Origin: Clostridioides difficile
GTDB lineage: Bacteria; Bacillota; Clostridia; Peptostreptococcales; Peptostreptococcaceae
Assembly: GCF_900243075.1 (NCBI RefSeq)
Contig: NZ_OEZH01000106.1
Span: 1-64,000 of the forward strand
Reading direction: 5' to 3'
Length of the DNA: 64,000 nt
Shown here one piece after another: positions 8,363-17,550 of this stretch (its first letter is position 1; every line of letters starts with the position of its first letter). Both the position numbers and the translations under genes were made by a program. The notes under the pieces are model-generated. The model was given only the letters and a program-made list of their open reading frames with translations, made no database searches and was not told the origin of the DNA.

Positions 8363-9142
8363 ATGCTTACAAGAATTATTGCTTCACTAGCTCTGGTTCC
8401 ATTATTTCTATTTGTTGTATATGGAGGGATTCCTCTATATATAGCTGAGACGGCAATAGTTTATATTGCATTACATGAGTTTTATAAGGCATTTAAAATA
8501 AAAGATATACATCCAATATTCGTTATAGGATATTTATTTTCTATTTATTTAGCTGTAAAAAATATTTTTAACTTGCCATTGGAATATACTTATGCAGTGA
8601 TTTTTATTTTATTTTTAGCAAGTATAATTTATATGTTGATGGGCAAAAACAATGTTATAGATGTTTCGATTACATTTTTAGGGATTTTTTATATAGGAGT
8701 ATTTTTAGACTTTATAGTCATAACTATAAATGGATTTGAAAAAGGGAGTATATATGTATGGCTTATATTTGTGATATCTTTTATGACAGATATATTTGCA
8801 TATTTTAGTGGTTATTTACTTGGAAAACACAAGTTAATTCCTAAAGTTAGTCCTAAAAAGACTATAGAAGGAGCTATTGGAGGAATAATAGGAAGTACAC
8901 TTTGTTGTATTTTATTTGGATATTTATTTGGCATTAATTTGCTTCAATTGGCGATAATAGGAAGTATAGGAAGTGTAATAGCTCAGTTAGGAGATTTGTT
9001 TGCATCTTCTATAAAGAGATATGTAGGGATAAAGGATTATGGAAAGATAATACCTGGTCATGGGGGTATATTAGATAGATTCGATAGTGTTATATTAGTT
9101 GCACCTTTTGTATATAGTACTATTAAATTTTTTATTAGATAA
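8363..9142 (+). CDS. cdsA: Phosphatidate cytidylyltransferase
   Basis: Makes CDP-diacylglycerol from phosphatidate and CTP at the membrane. The 259 residues have about eight hydrophobic segments and the CDS signature near the C-terminus: SPKKTIEGAIGG, GDLFASSIKR and the PGHGGILDRFDS block. Last gene of the uppS-cdsA unit; a large hairpin follows. In related genomes dxr comes directly next; here an accessory pair intervenes. Confidence 0.95.
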   Translation: MLTRIIASLALVPLFLFVVYGGIPLYIAETAIVYIALHEFYKAFKIKDIHPIFVIGYLFSIYLAVKNIFNLPLEYTYAVIFILFLASIIYMLMGKNNVIDVSITFLGIFYIGVFLDFIVITINGFEKGSIYVWLIFVISFMTDIFAYFSGYLLGKHKLIPKVSPKKTIEGAIGGIIGSTLCCILFGYLFGINLLQLAIIGSIGSVIAQLGDLFASSIKRYVGIKDYGKIIPGHGGILDRFDSVILVAPFVYSTIKFFIR

Positions 9143-9182
9143 AGATTGGTTGGTTTTAAAAAGGCGGTCTATAATTGCTAGT

Positions 9183-9253
9183 AATGAAAATAGCTATGTA
9201 ACTTTTAAAAGCAGATAAATTCTGTAGTTATTAGTTACATGGCTATTTTCATT
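9183..9253. terminator. Bidirectional hairpin between cdsA and unknown gene
   Basis: Twenty-base arms (9183-9202 and 9234-9253, one G-U pair) containing AATGAAAATAGC and its complement, with a 31-nt loop. It lies between convergent genes and probably ends both transcripts, though neither side has a long T-run. Confidence 0.6.
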
Positions 9254-9255
9254 AT

Positions 9256-9837
9256 TTAATCAAAATTTTTTTTATACTTATGCAGAAACTCTTCTATATT
9301 TTTTGATTGTTCCCATATCTCAACTGCACGTACATCTAGCAAATAAAGTATGGAATCATTTATAAGTTCAACATATTCGCCATCTTCTGAGCCAAGTGCA
9401 TGTCTTTCAATTTTTAATCCTTTCTCTTCATAATATCTTTTTGTTTCTGTATATAATGATTCTCGCTTTTGTATATAGTCTTTTACTTCGGTATTTGGAA
9501 AGTTATATGAATCTACCAATGTTTCTCCCTTTATAAAAGTTTTCTCAATAGCGACCTCTTCATCCCAACAATGGATTTCTTCCCAAGTAAAAAATATCTC
9601 TGTTCCATCTGGTATGAATGAAAATCGAGTAATAATGTATAAATAGTTATTGAAATTTACCTCATAATATTCAGGAATATCTTCAAATTCCATGTAGTAA
9701 TTTATATAATTAAAATTATTACTCTCTTTTTTTACAAAGGGTATTTTCTCAATGAATTTATATATTGATTGTTCATTTTTAAAAATTCCTATATCATGAC
9801 TTTTTTCAAATTGATTAATTTTTAATAAATATGACAT
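9256..9837 (-). CDS. Unknown acidic cytoplasmic protein
   Basis: A 193-residue protein with no signal peptide or membrane segment. It is rich in Glu, Tyr and Phe (many Glu and Asp, for example WEEIHCWDEEVAIEK) and ends in a Lys-rich stretch. I do not recognise the family. ATG at 9837 is preferred over the ORF start at 9852 because AGGAG lies 5 nt before it. It is read against the cdsA-dxr cluster and diverges from the small HTH gene at 10014, with a palindrome between them, so it may be controlled by that regulator. Confidence 0.65.
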   Translation of the reverse strand: MSYLLKINQFEKSHDIGIFKNEQSIYKFIEKIPFVKKESNNFNYINYYMEFEDIPEYYEVNFNNYLYIITRFSFIPDGTEIFFTWEEIHCWDEEVAIEKTFIKGETLVDSYNFPNTEVKDYIQKRESLYTETKRYYEEKGLKIERHALGSEDGEYVELINDSILYLLDVRAVEIWEQSKNIEEFLHKYKKNFD

Positions 9838-9932
9838 ACTATCTCCTTTCATTTAATCATCTTCTTTAAGAGTATAGTTTTTGAATCTATTACTTTGCTT
9901 TATTTTAACATATTTATATTTACTAAACTATA

Positions 9933-9965
9933 ATTTTCATCTATTTATCTAAATAGATGAAAATT
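9933..9965. promoter_or_regulatory. Palindrome in divergent region, likely HTH operator
   Basis: Arms ATTTTCATCTATTT and its complement around ATCT, between the divergent genes at 9837 and 10014. A further half-site-like AAATAGATAAAA follows about 10 nt later. The placement fits an operator for the adjacent XRE protein; this is inference. Confidence 0.5.
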
Positions 9966-10013
9966 TTCCAAAATAGATAAAATGTGATAAAATATATTTT
10001 GCGAGGTGATAAC

Positions 10014-10217
10014 ATGATTTCATATGCGCCATTATGGAAGCTATTAATTGATAGAAAAATAAAGAAAATGGAATTTGTAAGTATATCAGGTATAAGTATT
10101 TCTGTTTTAGGCAGACTAGGAAATGATAAATCTGTTTCTATGGATACAATGGAGAAGATATGTCTAGCACTAGACTGTAAAATAGAGGATGTTGTAGAAA
10201 TAAAAAGAGATATCTAA
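10014..10217 (+). CDS. Small XRE-family HTH regulator
   Basis: A 67-residue single-domain Cro/CI-like DNA-binding protein (LWKLLIDRKIKKMEFVSISGISISVLGRL, then MDTMEKICLALDCKIEDVVEI), of the type used as autorepressors. The start is the ATG preceded by GAGGTGATAAC; the upstream GTG overlaps that site. Divergent from the unknown gene ending at 9256, with which it forms an accessory pair inserted in the cdsA-dxr interval. Confidence 0.8.
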   Translation: MISYAPLWKLLIDRKIKKMEFVSISGISISVLGRLGNDKSVSMDTMEKICLALDCKIEDVVEIKRDI

Positions 10218-10379
10218 TAATACTAGAGCATTTTATAATATTTTAGAAAATACAGAAATAATGGATTGATTTTAACTTGTAGAATACCATATGAAATTTC
10301 TGTGAATAGTAAAAATAATTGTTTTAGTAGTGTTATAATGTCTTGGTAGGGTATATTTATTATTAGAAAGGATTATTAT

Positions 10380-11534
10380 ATGAAAAAAATATCAATTTTA
10401 GGTTCTACTGGTTCTATAGGTAAGCAAACTTTGGATGTGGTTAGAGAAAATAGAGATAAGTTTGAGATAGTTGCAATATCAGCTAATAGTAATGTTGAAT
10501 TATTGTTAGAACAAATAGTAGAATTTAAACCTAAATATGTAACAGTTTTTGAGAAAAACAAAGCATTAAAATTAAAAGAAATGTTACCAAAAAATATAGA
10601 AATAGAAGTTTTAGCAGGTATGGAAGGATTAAAAGCAATATCATCACTTGATGAAGTTGATATACTTTTAACTGCTGTAGTGGGTATGATAGGATTAGTT
10701 CCAACTCTTTGTGCAATAAAAAAGGGAATAGACATAGCATTAGCGAATAAAGAAACGTTAGTAACTGCTGGTGAGCTCGTAATGAGAGAGGCAAAAAAAT
10801 ATAATGTAAATATTCTTCCTGTTGATAGTGAACATAGTGCTATATTTCAATGTCTAAATGGAGAAAATAAAAAAAATATAGAAAAGATAATACTTACAGC
10901 ATCTGGTGGTCCATTTAGAGGGAAGAAAAAGGATGAACTTGTAAATATAACTAAGAATGAAGCTTTGAAGCATCCAAACTGGAGTATGGGAAGAAAGATA
11001 AGTATTGATTCTTCAACACTTATGAATAAAGGTCTTGAAGTAATAGAAGCTAGATGGTTGTTTGGAGTAGAACAAGAAAATATAGATGTAGTAGTTCACC
11101 CACAAAGTATAATCCATTCAATGGTACAGTATGCAGATAGTTCAATAATTGCTCAATTAGGATGTCCAGATATGAGATTGCCAATACAATATGCTCTTAC
11201 ATATCCAGATAGAATGGAAAGTAGTTTTGAAAGAATGAATTTCTCAAAATTTAGTACTTTAACTTTTGAAGAACCAGATTTAGAAACTTTTCCATGTCTA
11301 AAATTGGCTTATGAATGTTTAAAAATGGGAGGAACTTATTCTTCTGTTCTAAATTCAGCAAATGAAGTTTTAGTAAGTGAATTTTTAGAGGATAAAATTG
11401 GTTTCTATGACATACCATATTACATAGAGAGGACTTTAGAAGTTCATAGTAGCATAAGTAAACCAACATTAGAGGAAATTTTGGAAACAGATAGATGGAG
11501 TAGAGCTTATGTTACAAATCTGATAAAAAAATAG
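10380..11534 (+). CDS. dxr: 1-deoxy-D-xylulose 5-phosphate reductoisomerase
   Basis: Second step of the MEP isoprenoid pathway: converts DXP to 2-C-methyl-D-erythritol 4-phosphate with NADPH. The 384 residues show the N-terminal Rossmann loop GSTGSIG (8-14), [12 protein letters not shown], the metal-binding [11 protein letters not shown], and the [10 protein letters not shown] flexible loop with [20 protein letters not shown] split over two segments. AAAGGA precedes the ATG. rseP follows after 12 nt and ispG further on, the usual order. Confidence 0.97.
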   Translation: MKKISILGSTGSIGKQTLDVVRENRDKFEIVAISANSNVELLLEQIVEFKPKYVTVFEKNKALKLKEMLPKNIEIEVLAGMEGLKAISSLDEVDILLTAVVGMIGLVPTLCAIKKGIDIALANKETLVTAGELVMREAKKYNVNILPVDSEHSAIFQCLNGENKKNIEKIILTASGGPFRGKKKDELVNITKNEALKHPNWSMGRKISIDSSTLMNKGLEVIEARWLFGVEQENIDVVVHPQSIIHSMVQYADSSIIAQLGCPDMRLPIQYALTYPDRMESSFERMNFSKFSTLTFEEPDLETFPCLKLAYECLKMGGTYSSVLNSANEVLVSEFLEDKIGFYDIPYYIERTLEVHSSISKPTLEEILETDRWSRAYVTNLIKK

Positions 11535-11546
11535 GAAGGTGAATTT

Positions 11547-12551
11547 ATGACTATAATAGCTGCATTAATACTATTTAGTATAATTGTATTAATACATGAG
11601 TTAGGACATTTTATATTTGCAAAAAGAAGCGGTATCAAAGTAAATGAATTTTCTATAGGTATGGGACCTAAGATATATAGTGTAAAAAAAGATACTGAGT
11701 ATTCTATAAGAGCTCTACCAATTGGTGGATATGTCAGTATGGAAGGTGAAGATGAAGAACAAATAAGTCCAAATTCTTTTGGAAATAAATCTATATTACA
11801 AAGATTTAGTACTATTGTAGCAGGGCCAATATTTAATATAATATTAGCAGCAATACTTTTAGTACCAGTCTTTTTATATATAGGTTCTCCAACAACTAAA
11901 CTAGGAAATATAATGCCAGATACTCCTGCACAAGCTGTAGGACTTCAAGTTGGGGATAAGATAAATAAAATTAATGGCAACTCTGTTAAGACTTGGGATG
12001 AAGTTGCAAATATAATAAATACTTCTTCTGGTGGAGAATTGAAACTTAGTATAACTAGAGATGGAAGTGATAAAGTTATAAGTGTAACACCTAAAAATAA
12101 CAATGGAAAGTATGAAATAGGGATTCAACCACAAAGAGAAAAAGACTTTTTTGGTTCAATAATAAATGCGTGTAAAACTACTGTAGATATGACAAAACAA
12201 ATGTTAACTTTCTTAGGCCAAATGATTACAGGTCGTGTTCCAGGAGGAATTGGTAATGCTGTTGCAGGACCAGTAGGTGTTATTGGTATGGTGTCAGATG
12301 CAGCTCGTACAGGTGTTATAAATGTAGTGTATTTAGCAGCTGTTATAAGCTTAAATTTAGGTATAGTAAACCTATTGCCAATACCAGCACTTGATGGATG
12401 GAGAATACTTATGTTATTATTAGAAGCTGTTAGAGGTGGTAAAAAACTTGATCCAAATAAAGAAGGTATGATAAATGTTGTTGGTTTTGGAGCCTTAATG
12501 TTATTTATGCTTTTTATCACATATAAAGATATACTAAGATTATTTCAATAA
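11547..12551 (+). CDS. rseP: RseP-type site-2 intramembrane metalloprotease
   Basis: Membrane zinc protease that cleaves transmembrane anti-sigma factors and signal-peptide remnants. The 334 residues have the HExxH motif as H17-E-L-G-H21 in the first membrane helix, a single PDZ domain at about 125-190, and the third-ligand motif NLLPIPALDG ending at 284. Unusually the residue after LDG is Trp285, where LDGG is the family norm. AGGTG precedes the ATG. It lies between dxr and ispG and is probably co-transcribed with dxr. Confidence 0.95.
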   Translation: MTIIAALILFSIIVLIHELGHFIFAKRSGIKVNEFSIGMGPKIYSVKKDTEYSIRALPIGGYVSMEGEDEEQISPNSFGNKSILQRFSTIVAGPIFNIILAAILLVPVFLYIGSPTTKLGNIMPDTPAQAVGLQVGDKINKINGNSVKTWDEVANIINTSSGGELKLSITRDGSDKVISVTPKNNNGKYEIGIQPQREKDFFGSIINACKTTVDMTKQMLTFLGQMITGRVPGGIGNAVAGPVGVIGMVSDAARTGVINVVYLAAVISLNLGIVNLLPIPALDGWRILMLLLEAVRGGKKLDPNKEGMINVVGFGALMLFMLFITYKDILRLFQ

Positions 12552-12572
12552 TTTAGTTTTTTAGAGAGTTTA

Positions 12573-12655
12573 AGAAAAGGGGCTATGTAGTTTTAAATAA
12601 GAATAAATTAATTTTATGTATGAAATTAATTCTTATTTAACTATATAGCTTTTTA
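12573..12655 (+). terminator. Long hairpin terminator after rseP
   Basis: GGCTATGTAGTT...AACTATATAGC with a further internal pairing of AAATAAGAAT-type arms, followed by a short T-run. It should separate dxr-rseP from ispG. Confidence 0.7.
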
Positions 12656-12732
12656 ATTTATAATATACATGTAGGTTATAGTGTTTTAATATTTAAATAG
12701 ATTTAATATAAAATAATATATAGAGGTGGAAT

Positions 12733-13788
12733 ATGAGTTATGAGAGAAGAAAGACTAAAGAAGTAAGTGTGGGAAATGTAAAAATAGGAGGAGAAAACCC
12801 TATAAGTATACAATCTATGACGAATACTGATACAAGAGATGCAGACGCTACAATAGCTCAAATAAAAAGGCTAGAGGAAGCTGGTTGTGATATAGTTAGG
12901 GTTGCTGTTCCTGATATTAAAGCCGCTAAAAATATAGGAAAGATAAAGTCTAGTGTCAATATACCAATTATTGCTGATATACATTTTGACTATAAATTAG
13001 CTCTTGAAGCTATAGAACAAGGTGTGGATGGCATTAGGATAAATCCTGGTAATATTGGAAATATAGAAAGAGTTAAGGCTGTAGTTGAGAAATGTAAAGA
13101 AAGAAATTTAAAAATTAGGATAGGAGTTAATGGTGGTTCTTTAGAAAAAGAACTTTTAAAAAAGTATGGTTCTGCAACTTCTGAAGCATTAGTTGAAAGT
13201 GCAATGGGACATATTAAAATTCTTGAAGATTTAGATTTTCATAATATAGTTATATCTCTAAAATCATCTGATATTTATAAAACTGTTGATGCATATGAAT
13301 TAATATCGAAAAAAGTTGATTATCCTCTTCACGTTGGGATTACGGAATCTGGAAGTATCCATAAAGGGACAATAAAATCTTCTATAGGAGTAGGGGCGCT
13401 TCTTCTTAAAGGAATTGGAGATACTGTTAGAATATCTTTAACAGGTGACCCTGTTGAAGAGGTTGTTGTTGGCAAACAAATTTTAAGAAGTTTGGGTCTT
13501 TTGAATGATAAGATTAAGGTTATATCATGTCCTACATGTGGTAGATGTAATATAGATTTAATTAGTGTCGTAAATGAGGTTGAAGAAAAGATTGGTAGTA
13601 TGGAAAAAGATATTACTGTTGCAATCATGGGGTGTGCTGTAAATGGACCTGGTGAGGCGAGAGAAGCTGATATAGGTATTGCTGGTGGTAAAGGTGAAGG
13701 GCTTTTATTTAAAAAAGGTGAAATAGTGAGAATGATTGATGGTGACAAGTTAGTTGATGAGTTAATAGAAGAGATTGAGAAGTTGTAG
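12733..13788 (+). CDS. ispG: 4-hydroxy-3-methylbut-2-enyl diphosphate synthase
   Basis: Iron-sulfur enzyme of the MEP pathway that reduces MEcPP to HMBPP. The 351 residues have an N-terminal TIM barrel ([15 protein letters not shown]) and a C-terminal 4Fe-4S domain with ligands C266, C269, C301 and E308 (CPTCGRC and CAVNGPGEA). The short clostridial two-domain form is normal. AGAGGTGGA precedes the ATG. It has its own upstream gap of 180 nt after the rseP terminator. Confidence 0.97.
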   Translation: MSYERRKTKEVSVGNVKIGGENPISIQSMTNTDTRDADATIAQIKRLEEAGCDIVRVAVPDIKAAKNIGKIKSSVNIPIIADIHFDYKLALEAIEQGVDGIRINPGNIGNIERVKAVVEKCKERNLKIRIGVNGGSLEKELLKKYGSATSEALVESAMGHIKILEDLDFHNIVISLKSSDIYKTVDAYELISKKVDYPLHVGITESGSIHKGTIKSSIGVGALLLKGIGDTVRISLTGDPVEEVVVGKQILRSLGLLNDKIKVISCPTCGRCNIDLISVVNEVEEKIGSMEKDITVAIMGCAVNGPGEAREADIGIAGGKGEGLLFKKGEIVRMIDGDKLVDELIEEIEKL

Positions 13789-14133
13789 TATACAATCAAG
13801 AGATATTAATTGGCTAGATTTTTAGATACTTTTAGAATAGTTTTGCCTATAAGTATTTAATTATCTGGTCATTTTTAATTTAATAAATTTTAATAAATAC
13901 AAAAAATTTATATTCTAGTTTAATTTCATATACATAACTTAAACTCTATTTTAAATTTATGAAAATAAAATAATATTTAGTATAATGAAAAATTACAGTT
14001 ATAGTATTGAAACTTGATTGTTACTATGATAGTATATAGTTACTAGAATTATTGGAAGATTATGTTAATGTAAATGTTAATATTTTTTGAAAATTATTTT
14101 AGTACAAATTAATAAAAGAAAGGGTGAAGAAGT
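13789..14133. other. Intergenic region ispG to secreted protein
   Basis: AT-rich, no ORF of note. A plausible promoter TTGAAA (14007-14012), 17-nt spacer, TAGTAT (14030-14035) points to the gene at 14134. I see no terminator with a clean T-run after ispG. Confidence 0.5.
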
Positions 14134-14958
14134 ATGAAATATAAAAAAATATCTAGTTTACCTCTTTTAGTTGTTGTGTTATTGGTTACTGGAACGACTA
14201 CAACATTTTCTCTTGATACAACCAATTCAGAAAGAACAAGTGTATACTTAGCAAATACAGAAAGCACTACCACACATAAAGTCTTAGGTACTTCAAATAG
14301 CAAAGGTATTGTTTATAATGAAAATATTCCACTATTTATAAATAATAGCAAAGTGCAGTATGATGATACTACTTATCATTGGCCTAGCAATGTTATAAAT
14401 TTGACAAATGCCAGTAAAAAGGCAATTATGGACTATGAAATTACATGTTTAGCGTATGATAAAAATGGAAAACCACTTGAGTTATATTGGGATGCTCGAA
14501 ATGTAGCAACAAATGGAGAAGTAGGAAGCGTTGGATTTAGTCCAGATGGTGTAGACTATGGAATTGTAGCAGGTATATCTCCTGTATCTCCGAAATCATA
14601 TTCACATGTTTATAGAAAAATGCAACAACAACCACCAAAGGATATAATAAGTATGTTTGAAAAACAACAAGGTAAGGCATGGGTAGAAAGATGGTTGAAA
14701 GAATGGCAGCAAATGGAGAAAGAATATGCAAAGAAAAATGCAATAGCCCCAGGTAAGAATCAAAATGATGCTTCTCTATTGTTTGACAAATGGAAACAAT
14801 CCACTGGTCAGCACGATGTAAAGTATATCATATCATGTGTAAAACAAGTAACATTTAGTGATGGTAGTGTGTGGAAAAATTCAGCATATGAGAATTGGTT
14901 GAAAAATTTTCAAGGTAAATCAGTGGCTACTAGTGTATTAGAAAATTATTATAAGTAA
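14134..14958 (+). CDS. Secreted protein of unknown function
   Basis: A 274-residue protein with a signal peptide (MKYKK then a hydrophobic stretch to about residue 26) and no lipobox cysteine, so it should be released or wall-associated. The mature part begins with a Thr/Ser-rich segment, then a beta-rich region (residues 60-150; TNASKKAIMDYEITCLAYDKNG), a polar helical segment with many Lys, Gln and Trp (160-215) and a C-terminal part with VKQVTFSDGSVWKN. The FSDGSVW phrase occurs in uncharacterised clostridial domains that resemble FxLYD-like folds; I cannot name the family with certainty. SD AGGGTG precedes the ATG. Confidence 0.7.
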   Translation: MKYKKISSLPLLVVVLLVTGTTTTFSLDTTNSERTSVYLANTESTTTHKVLGTSNSKGIVYNENIPLFINNSKVQYDDTTYHWPSNVINLTNASKKAIMDYEITCLAYDKNGKPLELYWDARNVATNGEVGSVGFSPDGVDYGIVAGISPVSPKSYSHVYRKMQQQPPKDIISMFEKQQGKAWVERWLKEWQQMEKEYAKKNAIAPGKNQNDASLLFDKWKQSTGQHDVKYIISCVKQVTFSDGSVWKNSAYENWLKNFQGKSVATSVLENYYK

Positions 14959-15093
14959 TATTTAATTATAGTAAATTAATTATGCATTTAGCTAGTTATT
15001 AAGATAGTTAAATCCTTACTAATTTAGTTGAAAATGTCAATCTTATAAAGATATTTTGATTGTAATGAAATGGCTTATATTATAAGATTATAG

Positions 15094-15129
15094 GCATGTA
15101 TCAGGTTTTGATATGTGCTTTTTTATTTT
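15094..15129 (+). terminator. Terminator downstream of secreted protein gene
   Basis: GCATGTATCA and TGATATGTGC (two G-U pairs) around a short loop, then TTTTTTATTTT. It lies 135 nt after the gene at 14134 and probably ends its transcript. The rest of 14959-15417 shows nothing I can name. Confidence 0.7.
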
Positions 15130-15417
15130 AAAGAATATGCTTTCTGTAAATTTTAGATTTTTTATACGTAATGTAATTCTATGTATTCATTTTTAGATTT
15201 GAGTACAGGCAGTGAAATAAATATAATAGTTTTATGTTTCAAAATTTTAGTTAAAATATTTATTAAAGACAATGAAAATGTGCGTAACATAATAGTCAGA
15301 AATGAGTGTGTTATATAGTTGATATATGAAGTATTAGCATTATTTAATTTTAGTATTTAAGAATACTTTGTTAAGAGTAGATAAAACTAAAAGGGTTTTC
15401 TAGAAAATAAAATCCAT

Positions 15418-15594
15418 CTAATTATATTTACTTACCAAGACCATTACTTGATGTAAGCAGTTTTCTACTACATTCTCTCCATACTCTAGTATAAAATCAT
15501 CCAATTGTGTATCTATAAAATTGCAATAATCATACGAACTACCAATATAAGCAGTTAGTATATGTGTACATCTATCCATTTTATCTTTAAACAT
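15418..15594 (-). CDS. 58-residue protein behind c-di-GMP riboswitch
   Basis: A small ORF: starts MFKDKMDRCTHILTAY, ends VMVLVSKYN, with three cysteines and no signal or membrane segment. AGGGGG lies 11 nt before the ATG. It is the only ORF between the c-di-GMP-I riboswitch and the end of the transcript, so it is the likely regulated product. It could also be the remnant of a larger gene. No family recognised. Confidence 0.55.
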   Translation of the reverse strand: MFKDKMDRCTHILTAYIGSSYDYCNFIDTQLDDFILEYGENVVENCLHQVMVLVSKYN

Positions 15595-15623
15595 ATATCA
15601 CTTATCCCCCTAAGAAACTTACA

Positions 15624-15651
15624 TAAAAAACAAAAAGAAAACATCTTTTTG
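15624..15651 (-). terminator. Riboswitch terminator
   Basis: On the minus strand CAAAAAGA pairs with TCTTTTTG and runs into TTTTTT, directly after the c-di-GMP aptamer and about 30 nt ahead of the small ORF. The placement fits a transcription-terminating OFF switch. Confidence 0.75.
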
Positions 15652-15745
15652 GCAACTGGCTAACATAACTTATAAGAATCTTATAAGCCTTAGTCCCTAT
15701 AGCTTTGCGTCACTAAATTTCTCTAGTTTTGCCTATTTAGTTTTA
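15651..15745 (-). ncRNA. c-di-GMP-I (GEMM) riboswitch
   Basis: On the minus strand the conserved aptamer pieces appear in order: GGCAAAACTAGAGAAATTTAG (P1/P2 with a GAAA-like loop), GTGACGCAAAGC, a GGGACTAAGG segment, and the closing TTAGCCAGTTGCC that re-pairs with GGCAA. These are the class I cyclic di-GMP aptamer hallmarks. With the downstream terminator it should lower expression of the 58-residue ORF when c-di-GMP is high. Confidence 0.9.
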
Positions 15746-15757
15746 TTCTACACTCAT

Positions 15758-15786
15758 ATAATACAATAGAATGAATTATTATTCAA
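15758..15786 (-). promoter_or_regulatory. Promoter of the c-di-GMP riboswitch transcript
   Basis: On the minus strand TTGAAT (15786-15781), a 17-nt spacer and TATTAT (15763-15758), placed so that transcription would begin just before the aptamer. Confidence 0.65.
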
Positions 15787-15900
15787 CATGCTTGTTTAAA
15801 TATTAAATAAATTTAGGGACATGGACTTTATCTTACGTCCCAAATATATATATTCAAATTATATGTAATTGATAGGAATTAAAACTTATTTAAACGAAGA

Positions 15901-15924
15901 AACAGCTGATTTAGAACCAGCTGT
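15901..15924 (-). terminator. Terminator of the DUF3810 gene
   Basis: ACAGCTG and CAGCTGT form a 7-bp stem; on the minus strand it is followed by TTTCTTCGTTT. It lies about 30 nt after the stop codon at 15953. Confidence 0.6.
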
Positions 15925-15952
15925 CTGTGAATGTAGCCTTGAATTGTATCAC

Positions 15953-17077
15953 TTAATTATATGGATATAATTCGTAATAAGTCAGTAATAAATCAACCAT
16001 TTTACCATAACTCTGAGTACCTTCAACAATACCATTAGCTTTTAAATAAGAATCGTTAAACTCATTAGAAATTTTATCAATTTTACCTTCATATTTTTTC
16101 CAAAATTCACTTTCGTTTTTTAAATCTCTACGAACAGAATCTGAAATACCAGCAGAAATTTCAACGTAGGCATCATAATCAACCTTGCTTAATGCAGAAG
16201 CTGTATAGTTTAAAGCTAAAATATAGCCAGAATAGTTAAAATCAATATCAGCATGTTTTATAGAAGTAATATACGCTATAAAATTAGCCTCATCTTCACT
16301 GGCAAATCCTCTCTGATGTGCCATTTCATGTTCAACTGTACAAGGAATATATAAGTCAGGTATTGCAATATTTACATTTGCCTCACCTGTAAAGGGAAAA
16401 TATATGCCAGTTATTCCTGTATAACACATAAGATTTGATGAAATAACGTACTTAGCTTTAGAATAACTGCCACTAACACTAGGTAATATGTCCAAAATAT
16501 TATCATATCCTAGTTGAGCTCTATTTATGATACCTTTATAATCTGTATTAGATTTTACAACTCCGTCTTTGTTTTGTAATGTGTGTCTTCTAGCTTCATT
16601 TGCCTTAGCTACAAGAAATTTATATAATTTAGTAAGCTCTTTAACACTATGTTGCTTTGATTTGATAGAAGTACTGTTTTCCAAATTATATTTATTTATA
16701 AGTGTGGTTTCAAGTGGAATCCTGTTATAGTTTATTCCCCAAAGTACTACAAAAAGAAAGTATACTATTGATACAATGGATAATATATTTAAAATGGAAT
16801 TCTTTAAAAATGCCTTTAAATTTTTTTTCTTATTAAAAACTGTAAATACAGTAGAACATAAAAATAAAAAGACAGAGATAACGATTATGTATATTGTAAT
16901 TTCATATAGAGAAAATGGAAAAATTCCTGAAATTTTACTAAGTACTTGTACAATTACTTTATTTATAACTTGAGAGTAATATTTTTCAACAATATTTGGA
17001 ATTTTGCTTGCTATAAAATTTAAAAGCAAAGCAATTGGAAAAAGAATTAAAGAAAAATATTTTGTCTTTTTGCTCAT
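15953..17077 (-). CDS. DUF3810 membrane protein, putative metallopeptidase
   Basis: A 374-residue protein with three or four hydrophobic segments in the first 125 residues and a long extracytoplasmic or cytoplasmic C-terminal domain. That domain contains HEMAHQRGFASEDEANF, an HExxH zinc-binding motif followed by a second acidic motif, as in gluzincin-type peptidases. The DUF3810 family is found in many Firmicutes; substrate is unknown. Monocistronic, with a terminator after it and the c-di-GMP riboswitch unit downstream in the same direction. Confidence 0.85.
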   Translation of the reverse strand: MSKKTKYFSLILFPIALLLNFIASKIPNIVEKYYSQVINKVIVQVLSKISGIFPFSLYEITIYIIVISVFLFLCSTVFTVFNKKKNLKAFLKNSILNILSIVSIVYFLFVVLWGINYNRIPLETTLINKYNLENSTSIKSKQHSVKELTKLYKFLVAKANEARRHTLQNKDGVVKSNTDYKGIINRAQLGYDNILDILPSVSGSYSKAKYVISSNLMCYTGITGIYFPFTGEANVNIAIPDLYIPCTVEHEMAHQRGFASEDEANFIAYITSIKHADIDFNYSGYILALNYTASALSKVDYDAYVEISAGISDSVRRDLKNESEFWKKYEGKIDKISNEFNDSYLKANGIVEGTQSYGKMVDLLLTYYELYPYN

Positions 17078-17273
17078 ATTTCACCTCACAGATATTAGTT
17101 TGTATAAATCTATTATATATTAATTGAAGATAAATTGTAAAATAAGTATAGATATATGTATTTATAACTTTATACTAAATAAATGATAAGTTATAATATA
17201 TTAATATGAATAAACAGTTTATATACAACTAATAATAAGAAAGATATTAATTATGTAAGGAGTAGATAAAAAT

Positions 17274-17498
17274 ATGGTAATAAAACTTACTAAAGATGAT
17301 TTTAATTTTAGATTTAAACAATATGAAGGCATGTTTTTTCATGCTGAAGTAAATGAAGGAGATAAGTCAATTAGATACAAAATAACTAAGGATAAAGATG
17401 GTACAGAGTTAAAAGAATTTGGAAGTACACATATAAAAGATAATATGATATATGTACCTCAAATAGAAGCATACATAGATTTAAACAGTATAAAATAA
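17274..17498 (+). CDS. Small conserved-looking protein, unknown
   Basis: A 74-residue soluble protein with alternating charged and aromatic residues (FNFRFKQYEGMFFHAEVNEGDKSIRYKI), suggesting a small beta barrel. AAGGAG lies 11 nt before the ATG. It precedes the acetyltransferase gene by 52 nt in the same direction and may share its transcript. No family recognised. Confidence 0.65.
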   Translation: MVIKLTKDDFNFRFKQYEGMFFHAEVNEGDKSIRYKITKDKDGTELKEFGSTHIKDNMIYVPQIEAYIDLNSIK

Positions 17499-17550
17499 AA
17501 CTTGTAAAGTTTTAAGTAAAAATAAAGATTGTGTTTAAGGGGGAAGCGAT

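Noticed and set aside
13329-13799. 156-residue minus-strand ORF across ispG
   Set aside because: Shadow of the iron-sulfur enzyme; no start site and no family resemblance.
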